Positions 21,249 through 33,120 of a stretch of DNA of 64,000 nt are shown piece by piece (the first letter of the stretch is position 1; every line of letters begins with the position of its first letter). The notes below the pieces were generated by a model. It had not been told where the DNA came from and ran no database searches. It worked only from the letters and a program-made list of their open reading frames with translations. The position numbers and the translations under genes are program-made. Location: the NCBI RefSeq assembly GCF_963678635.1, contig NC_087071.1:17609613-17673612 (forward strand), written 5' to 3'. The stretch is from Symsagittifera roscoffensis. Lineage: Eukaryota; Xenacoelomorpha; Acoela; Convolutidae.

Positions 21249-23636
21249 TCAGTAAATTGTTTAAAGTTTCTGTTAAATATGTTAAGTCTTCACAGAAAAG
21301 CATTCACAGAAAAAAGCAGTAACTAACAGCTATAGTTGACATAGTTTCATTGTTATGTACCAAAAAAAACGTTTTTGGTTAAGTCAAAACTAATTGATTT
21401 TATTTTTTTCAAAGCTCTATACAAAGCCGTAGGTGGTTCTAACCTCAAATGAGATATGTTCTGGATGAATTACATCATTGCTAATGAGTATACCTGTTGA
21501 AAACTTGTTGCAGTCCTCAAAGTATAAAATTTTATGTGCTCTTAAATGAATTTAAACAAAAAATTGCTTCGTATTAAAAATGCGTAAATTTATATGCGGT
21601 CGGTTTTAGTTTTGTTCCTATAGTACCGTATGTATTTCTTCAATTCATAAAAATATCTCATCATTCATCCAACTGTTTTATTTATTAACTTTGCTTATTA
21701 GTAACAAAAAAGTTAAGAGTTTGACCCATGTTGATCCAGATTGTCAAAATTGGTTTACCTTATCAAAAAGAGCAATCATATGGGTTCTTCTCAATTTAAG
21801 AGATCTTCGGCCATAGAAAGTTTTCATTTGAAATTTCAAACATTTTCTTTATTTGCGTTCAGTTAATTGTTTCAATTTTCTGTCAAATATGTTATGTCTT
21901 CGAAAAAAGGGATTTACAGAAATAAACAGCAACTAACAGTTTTTGTTAAGTCAAAACTCATTAGTTTCGCTTTTTTAGCTCTATAAAAAGCCGCAGGTGG
22001 TTCAAATCTCAATAGGGATACGTTCTGGATGAATTACATCATTGATAATGAGTATGACTGTTGAAAACTTGTTGCAGTCCTTAAAGTATTAAATTTTATG
22101 TGCTCCTAATTGAATATAAACGAAAAATTTCTTCATATGATAAATGCGTAAATTTATGTGCCGTCAGTTTTAGTTTTATTCCATTATTACCGTATGTGAT
22201 TCTTCAGTTCTTAAAAGTATCTCCTCATTCATCCAACTTAATTTCAATGAACACAGAAATTAAAACTTAACAAAAACTAAAAAGAAGGTTTCTTCGATTT
22301 CAAAAATTAATAACATTCAGCAAACTGCATCAACATAAAAACAAACTGCTGGAAAATTTGCTTAGTTAAATCCATGTTCTATATTAGAGGTCCAAGATTT
22401 TAATTGTGTCCTTTGCATATTTGAAGTTCGATTGTAGAAATAGCTTCTCTCTTCTAACCAGGAAAATGAGCGAGACATAAAATGAAAAAAAGACAAGTTG
22501 GACGGTTGAACAGAAATTGTGAGGGTTACAAAAAAGCCATCGACCTCTAGTGAGGAAGGTGAATATTAACTTGAAATGTCCAGCAAAATAAAAGTCTAAC
22601 AAGTTGATCCAGATTCTCAAAATATGTTTAGCCTATTAAAAAGAGCAACCAAATGTGTTCTTTTCGTTTAAAGAGATCTTCGGCCATAGAAAGTTTTTAT
22701 TGGAAATACATAACATTTTTTTCTTTTTTGTGCATTCAGTAAATTGTTTAAAGTTTCTGTTAAATATGTTAAGTCTTCACAAAAGTGCATTCACAGAAAG
22801 AAAACTGTAACTAACAGTTATAGTTGACAGAGTTTCATTGATATGTACCAAAAAATAGTAAAGGGTTTCAATAGTAAACTTCAATACTTCAAGATCCGAT
22901 TCGCTAAATAAAATAACTTAAAAAGTTGCAAAATTGAATTGCATGAATATCTTGCATAAAAGATCAAGTTTTTTGGAAATTTTTAAGGTCTGCGCAGCAA
23001 TTTGAGTATTTCCAAGTTGACTCGCTTGGTTATCCGGCTAGGATACATTACATTTTTGCTGAGCGATTTGTGTCCTGAAATATTCAAGGTGAACTGGAAA
23101 TATTCAATGTATTGCAGCTTCAGTAGCTGACTTAGCACAAAAATTGAACTTTTGCTAAGCGTGTCGCAAAAATTTTATGAAACCGCCTTACGATATTGCT
23201 CACTTTGAATATCTTAATTAGAACATTAAATACTTTTTTTCAAGCCTATTGATCAACGGAGATACGCTTGCATGCTTGCAGCTATGTTTGTTTTGTAATT
23301 ATGTATGTATGTTTATTTGTAAGTTTCTATGGATCTTTGTGATTAAGTTATTATATGATATTAACCATTTTCCATAACGATTTAAAATATGGCGTAACTT
23401 TAAAGTTTGGTTTTTAAAGTCGGAAAAAAAACATTTTGTTTTTTATTAGAAAATTTCGATTTTTCTTTCTGTAAACAACTTTATGATAAAGACATAGTTT
23501 TTTTTACATTTTAAGTGATTGCAGGAATGGTTGAATTTTAGTAAAATTATCAGGATTCGTACAATTACAGCTTAAAGAGTGTTGCGTTATGTTGTCTTCA
23601 ACAAAAATTGAGTTTTACTTAAGTTATGATTTTTAA

Positions 23637-23846
23637 ATGAACGATTTCCATGGTTGTGCTAATGATTTTCATTTTTCTTATCATAGTTTCAATGATTTTT
23701 TAATGAAAATCATCATGACATATCAACATCATCATCACCATAATAATTTAAGTTTTAAACGAAGAATTGTTACTCATGAGTTAAAAAACAATACATCCGT
23801 AGAAGAAACATCAGTTGGTACGTCGTTAATAGCCCTGTTACTTTAA
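23637..23846 (+). CDS. 69-aa His-rich ORF, leader copy 2
   Basis: Same ORF as at 14398, with MNDFHGC and FSYHSF and ending ALLL. It precedes array B by about 400 bp. The differences from copy 1 include several silent or conservative ones. Confidence 0.4.
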   Translation: MNDFHGCANDFHFSYHSFNDFLMKIIMTYQHHHHHNNLSFKRRIVTHELKNNTSVEETSVGTSLIALLL

Positions 23847-24252
23847 CAGGTGTGCAGAATTTTTCTACCGGCGTCTAATGATTACTGTTTACAAAGCTTT
23901 TAAACATAAAAGAACGCCTAATCTGATTCAGTGACAAATTTGAGTGATCAGTTTTTTAAAATTAGTTTTCCATCTAATGAGTGGAAAAGAATTATTGAAA
24001 ATGAGTTTTTTGTAGTAGAAAGTTTGATGTGAAGAGGTTTTTTGTCAGTTTAATTTTTGCCATTATCGCTTTGTAATGAAAACATTAACAATGAAATCTG
24101 TTAAGGTGCCCCCTGTTAGCAGAATGGAGTACCTGAGGGGGTAGGTTCATTAAATACACAAATTGCAATTGATTTCCAGTGTTAGCGATGTTCATTTATA
24201 TTCTTTTTTAGAGTGAGAATTGTTGGTGACTCTCATGTAGATCACGTTGGCG

Positions 24253-24777
24253 ATGAAACCAGACTTCATGGGTCATTCCGGCTTGAAAGCCCACCAGCTG
24301 AATAACACTTATCTGGAGGCTATTTTGGAAAGGCAACCAAGTGTAGTAATTCTCATGTTAGGTGGAAACGATGTTTACTTTCACCAGAAAAAGCCTGATT
24401 AAAAACTGAAGAGTGCAAGCGAAACGTATGAAAATATAATGTACTTTCGCAAAACTTTACTTCAGTGCCAGGTTCCCGTGCTAGTTGCTGCGTTAATAAC
24501 GCGGCCATCGGGCCTGGCTGAAACTGAAAAAGTTAACAAGCAGTTGACCCATGAGCTGGGCACTTTGTTTTTTGGCCTAAGCTCGAGTTTGAGGAAGAAG
24601 TTGACATTTTCGGGAAATTCAAATTCCGCGAGAGTTCATTTAGACGAAGAATCCTATTGCAAAGTGTTCCGCAGCATAAAGCAACAACTATCTTGTAAGA
24701 AAAATCAAAGAGAAATTGATTTTTTTTACTTTAACTTCAATGAACACAGTTTTGCTTCAAGTGATTTCCAGTGTTAA
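24253..24777 (+). pseudogene. SGNH-like unit B1, nonsense codon
   Basis: TTA is changed to TAA at the Leu of KKPDL (near 24400), so the frame is split. The 3' part is open to 24777. The identical mutation occurs in B3. Confidence 0.55.
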
Positions 24778-24844
24778 CGATGTTCATTTATATTCTTGTT
24801 TAGAGTGATAATAATTGGTGACTCTCATGTAGATCACGTTGGCG

Positions 24845-25369
24845 ATGAAACCAGACTTCATGGGTCATTCCGGCTTGAAAGCCCACCAGCTGAATAACAC
24901 TTATCTGGAGGCTATTTTGGAAAGGCAACCAAGTGTAGTAATTGTCATGTTGGGTGGAAACGATGTTTACTTTCACCAGAAAAAGCCTGATTTAAAACTG
25001 AAGAGTGCTAGCGAAACGTACGAAAATATAATGTACTTTCGCAAAACTTTATTTCAGTGCCAGGTTCTCGTGCTGGTTGCTGCGTTAATAATGCGGCCAT
25101 CGGGCCTGGCTGAAACTGAAAAAGTTAACAAGCAGTTGACCCATGAGCTGGGCACTTTGTTTTTTGGCCTAAGCTCGAGTTTGAGGAAGAAGTTGACATT
25201 TTCGGGAAACTCAAATTCCGCGAGAGTTCATTTAGACAAAGAATCCTATTGCAAAGTGTTCCGCAGCATAAAGCAACAACTATCTTGTAAGAAAAATCAA
25301 AGGGAAATTGATTTTTTTTATTTCAACTTCAATGAACACAGTTTTGCTTCAAGTGATTTCCAGTGTTAG
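24845..25369 (+). CDS. SGNH-like ORF, unit B2
   Basis: Open from ATG through the tail to 25369 (174 codons). Marked by ALIMRPSGLAETEK and ELGTLFFG. One extra T in the tail shifts the C-terminus to DFFYFNFNEHSFASSDFQC. Confidence 0.5.
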   Translation: MKPDFMGHSGLKAHQLNNTYLEAILERQPSVVIVMLGGNDVYFHQKKPDLKLKSASETYENIMYFRKTLFQCQVLVLVAALIMRPSGLAETEKVNKQLTHELGTLFFGLSSSLRKKLTFSGNSNSARVHLDKESYCKVFRSIKQQLSCKKNQREIDFFYFNFNEHSFASSDFQC

Positions 25370-25436
25370 CGATGTTCATTTATATTCTTGTTTAGAGTGA
25401 TAATAATTGGTGACTCTCATGTAGATCACGTTGGCG

Positions 25437-25961
25437 ATGAAACCAGACTTCATGGGTCATTCCGGCTTGAAAGCCCACCAGCTGAATAACACTTATCTGG
25501 AGGCTATTTTGGAAAGGCAACCAAGTGTAGTAATTCTCATGTTAGGAGGAAACGATGTTTACTTTCACCAGAAAAAGCCTGATTAAAAACTGAAGAGTGC
25601 TAGCGAAACGTATGAAAATATAATGTACTTTCGCAAAACTTTACTTCAGTGCCAGGTTCCCGTGCTAGTTGCTGCGTTAATAACGCGGCCATCGGGCCTG
25701 GCTGAAACTGAAAACGTTAACAAGCAGTTGACCCATGAGCTGGGCACTTTGTTTTTTGGCCTAAGCTCGAGTTTGAGGAAGAAGTTGACATTTTCGGGAA
25801 ACTCAAATTCCGCGAGAGTTCATTTAGACAAAGAATCCTATTGCAAAGTGTTCCGCAGCATAAAGCAACAACTATCTTGTAAGAAAAATCAAAGAGAAAT
25901 TGATTTTTTTTACTTTAACTTCAATGAACACAGTTTTGCTTCAAGTGATTTCCAGTGTTAA
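25437..25961 (+). pseudogene. SGNH-like unit B3, nonsense codon
   Basis: It carries the same KKPDL to KKPD-stop change as B1 (near 25585), plus ETENVNK. The B1-B2 pair therefore appears duplicated as B3-B4. Confidence 0.55.
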
Positions 25962-26028
25962 CGATGTTCATTTATATTCTTGTTTAGAGTGATAATAAAT
26001 GGTGACTCTCATGTAGATCACGTTGGCG

Positions 26029-26583
26029 ATGAAACCAGACTTCATGGGTCATTCCGGCTTGAAAGCCCACCAGCTGAATAACACTTATCTGGAGGCTATT
26101 TTGGAAAGGCAACCAAGTGTAGTAATTGTCATGTTGGGTGGAAACGATGTTTACTTTCACCAGAAAAAGCCTGATTTAAAACTGAAGAGTGCTAGCGAAA
26201 CGTACGAAAATATAATGTACTTTCGCAAAATTTTACTTCAGTGCCAGGTTCCCGTGCTAGTTGCTGCGTTAATAACGCGGCCATCGGGCCTGGCTGAAAT
26301 TGAAAAAGTTAACAAGCAGTTGACCCATGAGCTGGGCACTTTGTTTTGTGGCCTAAGCTCGAGTTTGAGGAAGAAGTTGACATTTTCGGGAAACTCAAAT
26401 TCCGCGAGAGTTCATTTAGACAAAGAATCCTATTGCAAAGTGTTCCGCAGCATAAAGCGACAACTATCTTGTAAGAAAAATCAAAGAGAAATTGATTTTT
26501 TTATTTTAACTTCAATGAACACAGTTTTGCTTCAAGTGATTTCCAGTGTTAGCGATGTTCATTTACATTCTTGTTTAGAGTGA
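26029..26583 (+). CDS. SGNH-like ORF, unit B4, extended form
   Basis: 184 codons from ATG to the TGA just after HLHSCLE. It represents the extended class: the tail is translated as QREIDFFILTSMNTVLLQV and onward. Marked by YFRKILLQ and LFCGLSSS. Confidence 0.5.
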   Translation: MKPDFMGHSGLKAHQLNNTYLEAILERQPSVVIVMLGGNDVYFHQKKPDLKLKSASETYENIMYFRKILLQCQVPVLVAALITRPSGLAEIEKVNKQLTHELGTLFCGLSSSLRKKLTFSGNSNSARVHLDKESYCKVFRSIKRQLSCKKNQREIDFFILTSMNTVLLQVISSVSDVHLHSCLE

Positions 26584-26619
26584 TAATAATTGGTGACTCT
26601 CATGTAGATCACGTTGGCG

Positions 26620-27174
26620 ATGAAACCAGACTTCATGGGTCATTCCGGCTTGAAAGCCCACCAGCTGAATAACACTGATCTGGAGGCTATTTTGGAAAGG
26701 CAACCAAGTGTGATAATTGTCATGTTGGGTGGAAACGATGTTTACTTTCACCAGAAAAAGCCTGATTTAAAACTGAAGAGTGCTACCGAAACGTATGAAA
26801 AAATAATGTACTTTCGCAAAACTTTACTTCAGTGCCAGGTTCCCGTGCTGGTTGCTGCGTTAATTACGCGGCCATCGGGCCTGGCTGAAATTGAAAAAGT
26901 TAACAAGCAGTTGACCCATGAGCTGGGCACTTTGTTTTTTGGCCTAAGCTCGAGTTTGAGGAAGAAGTTGACATTTTCGGGAAACTCAAATTCCGCGAGA
27001 GTTCATTTAGACAAAGAATCCTATTGCAAAGTGTTCCGCAGCATAAAGCGACAACTATCTTGTAAGAAAAATCAAAGAGAAATTGATTTTTTTATTTTAA
27101 CTTCAATGAACACAGTTTTGCTTCAAGTGATTTCCAGTGTTAGCGATGTTCATTTACATTCTTGTTTAGAGTGA
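26620..27174 (+). CDS. SGNH-like ORF, unit B5
   Basis: 184 codons. First of a trio (B5-B7) sharing NNTDLEA, PSVIIVM, SATETYEKIM and FRSIKRQ. Confidence 0.5.
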   Translation: MKPDFMGHSGLKAHQLNNTDLEAILERQPSVIIVMLGGNDVYFHQKKPDLKLKSATETYEKIMYFRKTLLQCQVPVLVAALITRPSGLAEIEKVNKQLTHELGTLFFGLSSSLRKKLTFSGNSNSARVHLDKESYCKVFRSIKRQLSCKKNQREIDFFILTSMNTVLLQVISSVSDVHLHSCLE

Positions 27175-27210
27175 TAATAATTGGTGACTCTCATGTAGAT
27201 CACGTTGGCG

Positions 27211-27765
27211 ATGAAACCAGACTTCATGGGTCATTCCGGCTTGAAAGCCCACCAGCTGAATAACACTGATCTGGAGGCTATTTTGGAAAGGCAACCAAGT
27301 GTGATAATTGTCATGTTGGGTGGAAACGATGTTTACTTTCACCAGAAAAAGCCTGATTTAAAACTAAAGAGTGCTACCGAAACGTATGAAAAAATAATGT
27401 ACTTTCGCAAAACTTTACTTCAGTGCCAGGTTCCCGTGCTGGTTGCTGCGTTAATTACGCGGCCATCGGGCCTGGCTGAAATTGAAAAAGTTAACAAGCA
27501 GTTGACCCATGAGCTGGGCACTTTGTTTTTTGGCCTAAGCTCGAGTTTGAGGAAGAAGTTGACATTTTCGGGAAACTCAAATTCCGCGAGAGTTCATTTA
27601 GACAAAGAATCCTATTGCAAAGTGTTCCGCAGCATAAAGCGACAACTATCTTGTAAGAAAAATCAAAGAGAAATTGATTTTTTTATTTTAACTTCAATGA
27701 ACACAGTTTTGCTTCAAGTGATTTCCAGTGTTAGCGATGTTCATTTACATTCTTGTTTAGAGTGA
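27211..27765 (+). CDS. SGNH-like ORF, unit B6
   Basis: 184 codons with the same protein as B5. A single silent AAACTAAAG difference shows very recent duplication or conversion. Confidence 0.5.
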   Translation: MKPDFMGHSGLKAHQLNNTDLEAILERQPSVIIVMLGGNDVYFHQKKPDLKLKSATETYEKIMYFRKTLLQCQVPVLVAALITRPSGLAEIEKVNKQLTHELGTLFFGLSSSLRKKLTFSGNSNSARVHLDKESYCKVFRSIKRQLSCKKNQREIDFFILTSMNTVLLQVISSVSDVHLHSCLE

Positions 27766-27801
27766 TAATAATTGGTGACTCTCATGTAGATCACGTTGGC
27801 G

Positions 27802-28263
27802 ATGAAACCAGACTTCATGGGTCATTCCGGCTTGAAAGCCCACCAGCTGAATAACACTGATCTGGAGGCTATTTCGGAAAGGCAACCAAGTGTGATAATT
27901 GTCATGTTGGGTGGAAACGATGTTTACTTTCACCAGAAAAAGCCTGATTTAAAACTGAAGAGTGCTACCGAAACGTATGAAAAAATAATGTACTTTCGCA
28001 AAACTTTACTTCAGTGCCAGGTTCCCGTGCTGGTTGCTGCGTTAATTACGCGGCCATCGGGCCTGGCTGAAATTGAAAAAGTTAACAAGCAGTTGACCCA
28101 TGAGCTGGGCACTTTGTTTTTTGGCCTAAGCTCGAGTTTGAGGAAGAAGTTGACATTTTCGGGAAACTCAAATTCCGCGAGAGTTCATTTAGACAAAGAA
28201 TCCTATTGCAAAGTGTTCCGCAGCATAAAGCAACAACTATCTTGTAAGAAAAATCAAAGATAA
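27802..28263 (+). CDS. SGNH-like ORF, unit B7
   Basis: Third of the trio, with LEAISER. It has a new TAA after KKNQR, which shortens the frame to 153 codons. Confidence 0.5.
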   Translation: MKPDFMGHSGLKAHQLNNTDLEAISERQPSVIIVMLGGNDVYFHQKKPDLKLKSATETYEKIMYFRKTLLQCQVPVLVAALITRPSGLAEIEKVNKQLTHELGTLFFGLSSSLRKKLTFSGNSNSARVHLDKESYCKVFRSIKQQLSCKKNQR

Positions 28264-28392
28264 ATTGATTCTTTTACTTTAATTTCAATGAACACAGTTT
28301 TGCTTCAAGTGATTTCCAGTGTTAGCGATGTTCATTTATATTTTTGTTTAGAGTGATAATAATTGGTGACTCTCATGTAGATCACGTTGGCG

Positions 28393-28947
28393 ATGAAACC
28401 AGACTTCATGGGTCATTCCGGCTTGAAAGCCCACCAGCTGAATAACACTTATCTGGAGGCTATTTGGGAAAGGCAACCAAGTGTAGTAATTGTCATGTTG
28501 GGTGGAAACGATGTTTACTTTCACCAGAAAAAGCCTGATTTAAAACTGAAGAGTGCTAGCCAAACGTACGAAAATATAATGTACTTTCGCAAAATTTTAC
28601 TTCAGTGCCAGGTTCCCGTGCTAGTTGCTGCGTTAATAACGCGGCCATCGGGCCTGGCTGAAATTGAAAAAGTTAACAAGCAGTTGACCCATGAGCTGGG
28701 CACTTTGTTTTTTGGCCTAAGCTCGAGTTTGAGGAAGAAGTTGACATTTTCGGGAAACTCAAATTCCACGAGAGTTCATTTAGACAAAGAATCCTATTGC
28801 AAAGTGTTCCGCAGCATAAAGCAACAACTATCTTGTAAGAAAAATCAAAGAGAAATTGATTTTTTTAATTTAACTTCAATGAACACAGTTTTGCTTCAAG
28901 TGATTTCCAGTGTAAGCGATGTTCATTTATATTCTTGTTTAGAGTGA
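28393..28947 (+). CDS. SGNH-like ORF, unit B8
   Basis: 184 codons with LEAIWER, SASQTYE and STRVHLDKES. Confidence 0.5.
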   Translation: MKPDFMGHSGLKAHQLNNTYLEAIWERQPSVVIVMLGGNDVYFHQKKPDLKLKSASQTYENIMYFRKILLQCQVPVLVAALITRPSGLAEIEKVNKQLTHELGTLFFGLSSSLRKKLTFSGNSNSTRVHLDKESYCKVFRSIKQQLSCKKNQREIDFFNLTSMNTVLLQVISSVSDVHLYSCLE

Positions 28948-28983
28948 TAATAATTGGTGACTCTCATGTAGATCACGTTGGCG

Positions 28984-29537
28984 ATAAAACCAGACTTCAT
29001 GGGTCATTCCGGCTTGAAAGCCCACAAGCTGAATAACACTGATCTGGAGGCTATTTTGGAAAGGCAACCAAATGTAGTAATTGTCATGTTGGGTGGAAGG
29101 GATGTTTACTTTCACCAGAAAAAGCCTGATTTAAAACTTAAGAGTGCTAGCGAAACGTATGAAAAAAAATGTACTTTCGCAAAACTTTACTTCAGTGCCA
29201 GGTTCCCGTGCTGGTTGCTGCGTTAATTACGCGGCCATCGGGCCTGGCTGAAATTGAAAAAGTTAACAAGCAGTTGACCCATGAGCTGGGCACTTTGTTT
29301 TTTGGCCTAAGCTCGAGTTTGAGGAAGAAGTTGACATTTTCGGGAAACCGAAATTCCGCGAGAGTTCATTTAGACAAAGAATCCTATTGCAAAGTGTTCC
29401 GCAGCATAAAGCAACAACTATCTTGTAAGAAAAATCAAAGAGAAATTGATTTTTTTACTTTAACTTCAATGAACACAGTTTTGCTTCAAGTGATTTCCAG
29501 TGTTAGCGATGTTCATTTATATTTTTGTTTAGAGTGA
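28984..29537 (+). pseudogene. SGNH-like unit B9, start lost and frameshifted
   Basis: The ATG is ATA. The Gly-Asn-Asp block reads GGRDV, losing the oxyanion Asn. The A-run after the ETYE codons is one base short relative to B10. The 3' frame is open at 29169-29537. Confidence 0.55.
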
Positions 29538-29573
29538 TAATAATTGGTGACTCTCATGTAGATCACGTTGGCG

Positions 29574-30128
29574 ATGAAACCAGACTTCATGGGTCATTCC
29601 GGATTGAAAGCCCACCAGCTGAATAACACTTATCTGGAGGCTATTTTGGAAAGGCAACCAAATGTAGTAATTGTCATGTTGGGTGGAAACGATGTTTACT
29701 TTCACCAGAAAAAGCCTGATTTAAAACTTAAGAGTGCTAGCGAAACGTATGAAAAAAAAATGTACTTTCGCAAAACTTTACTTCAGTGCCAGGTTCCCGT
29801 GCTGGTTGCTGCGTTAATTACGCGGCCATCGGGCCTGGCTGAAATTTAAAAAGTTAACAAGCAGTTGACCCATGAGCTGGGCACTTTGTTTTTTGGCCTA
29901 AGCTCGAGTTTGAGGAAGAAGTTGACATTTTCGGGAAACTGAAATTCCGCGAGAGTTCATTTAGACAAAGAATCCTATTGCAAAGTGTTCCGCAGCATAA
30001 AGCAACAACTATCTTGTAAGAAAAATCAAAGAGAAATTGATTTTTTTACTTTAACTTCAATGAACACAGTTTTGCTTCAAGTGATTTCCAGTGTTAGCGA
30101 TGTTCATTTATATTTTTGTTTAGAGTGA
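29574..30128 (+). pseudogene. SGNH-like unit B10, two nonsense codons
   Basis: TAA replaces GAA after LAEI (near 29847) and TGA follows FSGN (near 29940). The second defect is shared with B11. Confidence 0.55.
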
Positions 30129-30164
30129 TAATAATTGGTGACTCTCATGTAGATCACGTTGGCG

Positions 30165-30533
30165 ATGAAACCAGACTTCATGGGTCATTCCGGATTGATA
30201 GCCCACCAGCTGAATAACACTTATCTGGAGGCTATTTTGGAAAGGCAACCAAATGTAGTAATTGTCATGTTGGGTGGAAACGATGTTTACTTTCACCAGA
30301 AAAAGCCTGATTTAAAACTTAAGAGTGCTAGCGAAACGTATGAAAAAAAAATGTACTTTCGCAAAACTTTACTTCAGTGCCAGGTTCCCGTGCTGGTTGC
30401 TGCGTTAATTACGCGGCCATCGGGCCTGGCTGAAATTGAAAAAGTTAACAAGCAGTTGACCCATGAGCTGGGCACTTTGTTTTTTGGCCTAAGCTCGAGT
30501 TTGAGGAAGAAGTTGACATTTTCGGGAAACTGA
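30165..30533 (+). pseudogene. SGNH-like unit B11, truncated before block V
   Basis: Open up to a TGA after FSGN, so the block V His segment is lost. Marked by SGLIAHQ and ETYEKKMYF. Confidence 0.55.
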
Positions 30534-30755
30534 AATTCCGCGAGAGTTCATTTAGACAAAGAATCCTATTGCAAAGTGTTCCGCAGCATAAAGCAACAAC
30601 TATCTTGTAAGAAAAATCAAAGAGAAATTGATTTTTTTACTTTAACTTCAATGAACAAAGTTTTGCTTCAAGTGATTTCCAGTGTTAGCGATGTTCATTT
30701 ATATTTTTGTTTAGAGTGATAATAATTGGTGACTCTCATGTAGATCACGTTGGCG

Positions 30756-31310
30756 ATGAAACCAGACTTCATGGGTCATTCCGGATTGAAAGCCCACCAG
30801 CTGAATAACACTTATCTGGAGGCTATTTTGGAAAGGCAACCAAGTGTAGTAATTGTCATGTTGGGTGGAAACGATGTTTACTTTCACCAGAAAAAGCCTG
30901 ATTTAAAACTGAAGAGTGCTAGCGAAACGTACGAAAATATAATGTAATTTCGCAAAATTTTACTTCAGTGCCAGGTTCCCGTGCTAGTTGCTGCGTTAAT
31001 AACGCGGCCATCGGGACTGGCTGAAATTGAAAAAGTTAACAAGCAGTTGACCCATGAGCTGGGCACTTTGTTTTTTGGCCTAAGCTCGAGTTTGAGGAAG
31101 AAGTTGACATTTTCGGGAAACTCAAATTCCGCGAGAGTTCATTTAGACAAAGAATCCTATTGCAAAGTGTTCCGCAGCATAAAGCAACAACTATCTTGTA
31201 AGAAAAATCAAAGAGAAATTGATTTTTTTATTTTAACTTCAATGAACACAGTTTTGCTTCAAGTGATTTCCAGTGTTAGCGATGTTCATTTATATTCTTG
31301 TTTAGAGTGA
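30756..31310 (+). pseudogene. SGNH-like unit B12, nonsense codon
   Basis: TAC to TAA at the Tyr of NIMYF (near 30947). The frame is otherwise intact to 31310. Confidence 0.55.
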
Positions 31311-31346
31311 TAATAATTGGTGACTCTCATGTAGATCACGTTGGCG

Positions 31347-31901
31347 ATGAAACCAGACTTCATGGGTCATTCCGGCTTGAAAGCCCACCAGCTGAATAAC
31401 ACTTATCTGGAGGCTATTTTGGAAAGGCAACCAAGTGTAGTAATTGTCATGTTGGGTGGAAACGATGTTTACTTTCACCAGAAAAAGCCTGATTTAAAAC
31501 TGAAGAGTGCTAGCGAAACGTATGAAAATATAATGTACTTTCGCAAAACTTTACTTCAGTGCCAGGTTCCCGTGCTGGTTGCTGCGTTAATTACGCGGCC
31601 ATCGGGCCTGGCTGAAATTGAAAAAGTTAACAAGCAGTTGACCCATGAGCTGCGCACTTTGTTTTTTGGCCTAAGCTCGAGTTTGAGGAAGAAGTTGACA
31701 TTTTCGGGAAACTCAAATTCCGCGAGAGTTCATTTAGACAAAGAATCCTATTGCAAAGTGTTCCGCAGCATAAAGCAACAACTATCTTGTAAGAAAAATC
31801 AAAGAGAAATTGATTTTTTTATTTTAACTTCAATGAACACAGTTTTGCTTCAAGTGATTTCCAGTGTTAGCGATGTTCAATTATATTCTTGTTTAGAGTG
31901 A
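31347..31901 (+). CDS. SGNH-like ORF, unit B13
   Basis: 184 codons. Close to the array consensus, with VQLYSCLE at the end. Confidence 0.5.
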   Translation: MKPDFMGHSGLKAHQLNNTYLEAILERQPSVVIVMLGGNDVYFHQKKPDLKLKSASETYENIMYFRKTLLQCQVPVLVAALITRPSGLAEIEKVNKQLTHELRTLFFGLSSSLRKKLTFSGNSNSARVHLDKESYCKVFRSIKQQLSCKKNQREIDFFILTSMNTVLLQVISSVSDVQLYSCLE

Positions 31902-31937
31902 TAATAATTGGTGACTCTCATGTAGATCACGTTGGCG

Positions 31938-32492
31938 ATGAAACCAGACTTCATGGGTCATTCCGGCTTGAAAGCCCACCAGCTGAATAACACTTATCTG
32001 GAGGCTATTTTGGAAAGGCAACCAAGTGTAGTAATTGTCATGTTGGGTGGAAACGATGTTTACTTTCACCAGAAAGAGCCTGATTTAAAACTGAAGAGTG
32101 CTAGCGAAACGTATGAAAATATAATGTACTTTCGCAAAACTTTACTTCAGTGCCAGGTTCCCGTGCTGGTTGCTCCGTTAATTACGCGGCCACCGGGCCT
32201 GGCTGAAATTGAAAAAGTTAACAAGCAGTTGACCCATGAGCTGCGCACTTTGTTTTTTGGCCTAAGCTCGAGTTTGAGGAAGAAGTTGACATTTTCGGGA
32301 AATTCAAATTCCGCGAGAGTTCATTTAGACGAAGAATCCTATTGCAAAGTGTTCCGCAGCATGAAGCAACAACTATCTTGTAAGAAAAATCAAAGGGAAA
32401 TTGATTTTTTTATTTCAACTTCAATGAACACAGTTTTGCTTCAAGTGATTTCCAGTGTTAGCGATGTTCATTTATATTCTTGTTTAGAGTGA
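31938..32492 (+). CDS. SGNH-like ORF, unit B14
   Basis: 184 codons with HQKEPDL, VAPLITRPPG and FRSMKQQ. Confidence 0.5.
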   Translation: MKPDFMGHSGLKAHQLNNTYLEAILERQPSVVIVMLGGNDVYFHQKEPDLKLKSASETYENIMYFRKTLLQCQVPVLVAPLITRPPGLAEIEKVNKQLTHELRTLFFGLSSSLRKKLTFSGNSNSARVHLDEESYCKVFRSMKQQLSCKKNQREIDFFISTSMNTVLLQVISSVSDVHLYSCLE

Positions 32493-32528
32493 TAATAATT
32501 GGTGAGTCTCATGTAGATCACGTTGGTG

Positions 32529-33084
32529 ATGAAACCAGACTTCATGGGTCATTCCGGCTTGAAAGCCCACCAGCTGAAAAACACTTATCTGGAGACTATT
32601 TTGAAAAGGCAACCAAGTTTAGTAATTGTCAATGTTGGGTGGAAACGATGTTTACTTTCACCAAAAAAAGCCTGATTTAAAACTGAAGAGTGCTAGCGAA
32701 ACGTATGAAAATATAATGAACTTTCGCAAAACTTTACTTCAGTGCCAGGTTCCCGTGCTAGTTGCTGCGTTAATAACGCGGCCATCGGGCCTGGCTGAAA
32801 TTGAAAAAGTTAACAAGCAGTTGACCCATGAGCTGGGCACTTTGTTTTTTGGCCTAAGCTCGAGTTTGAGGAAAATGTTGACATTTTCGGGAAACTCAAA
32901 TTCCGCGAGAGTTCATTCAGACGAAGAATCCTATTGCAAAGTGTTCCGCAGCATAAAGCAACAACTATCTTGTAAGAAAAACCAAAGAGAAATTTGTTTT
33001 CTTATTTTAACTTCAATGAACACAGTTTTGCTTCAAGCGATTTCCAGTGTTAGCGATGTTCATTTATATTCTTGTTTAGAGTGA
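32529..33084 (+). pseudogene. SGNH-like unit B15, one-base insertion
   Basis: An extra A in the codons before MLGGND (near 32630) separates the N-terminal part from the frame open at 32626-33084. CATTCAGACG replaces CATTTAGACG, as in B17. Confidence 0.55.
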
Positions 33085-33120
33085 TAATAATTGGTGACTC
33101 TCATGTAGATCGCGTTGGCG

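Larger units (their letters stand above)
20827..24171. repeat. spacer A-B: alpha, beta1, beta2, alpha', gamma and delta blocks
   Basis: Alpha (20930-21190, again 22375-22620) holds a minus-strand open frame. Beta1 (21188-21680) and beta2 (21800-22235) are diverged copies of each other, both running from an ATCTTCGGCCATAGAAAG start through GTTGCAGTCC to ACCGTATGTATTTCTTCAA-like sequence. Gamma (about 22680-23180) and delta (about 23260-24171) lead to array B. The same block order recurs at 36967-40324, so this is a segmental duplication and not a set of independent genes. Confidence 0.75.
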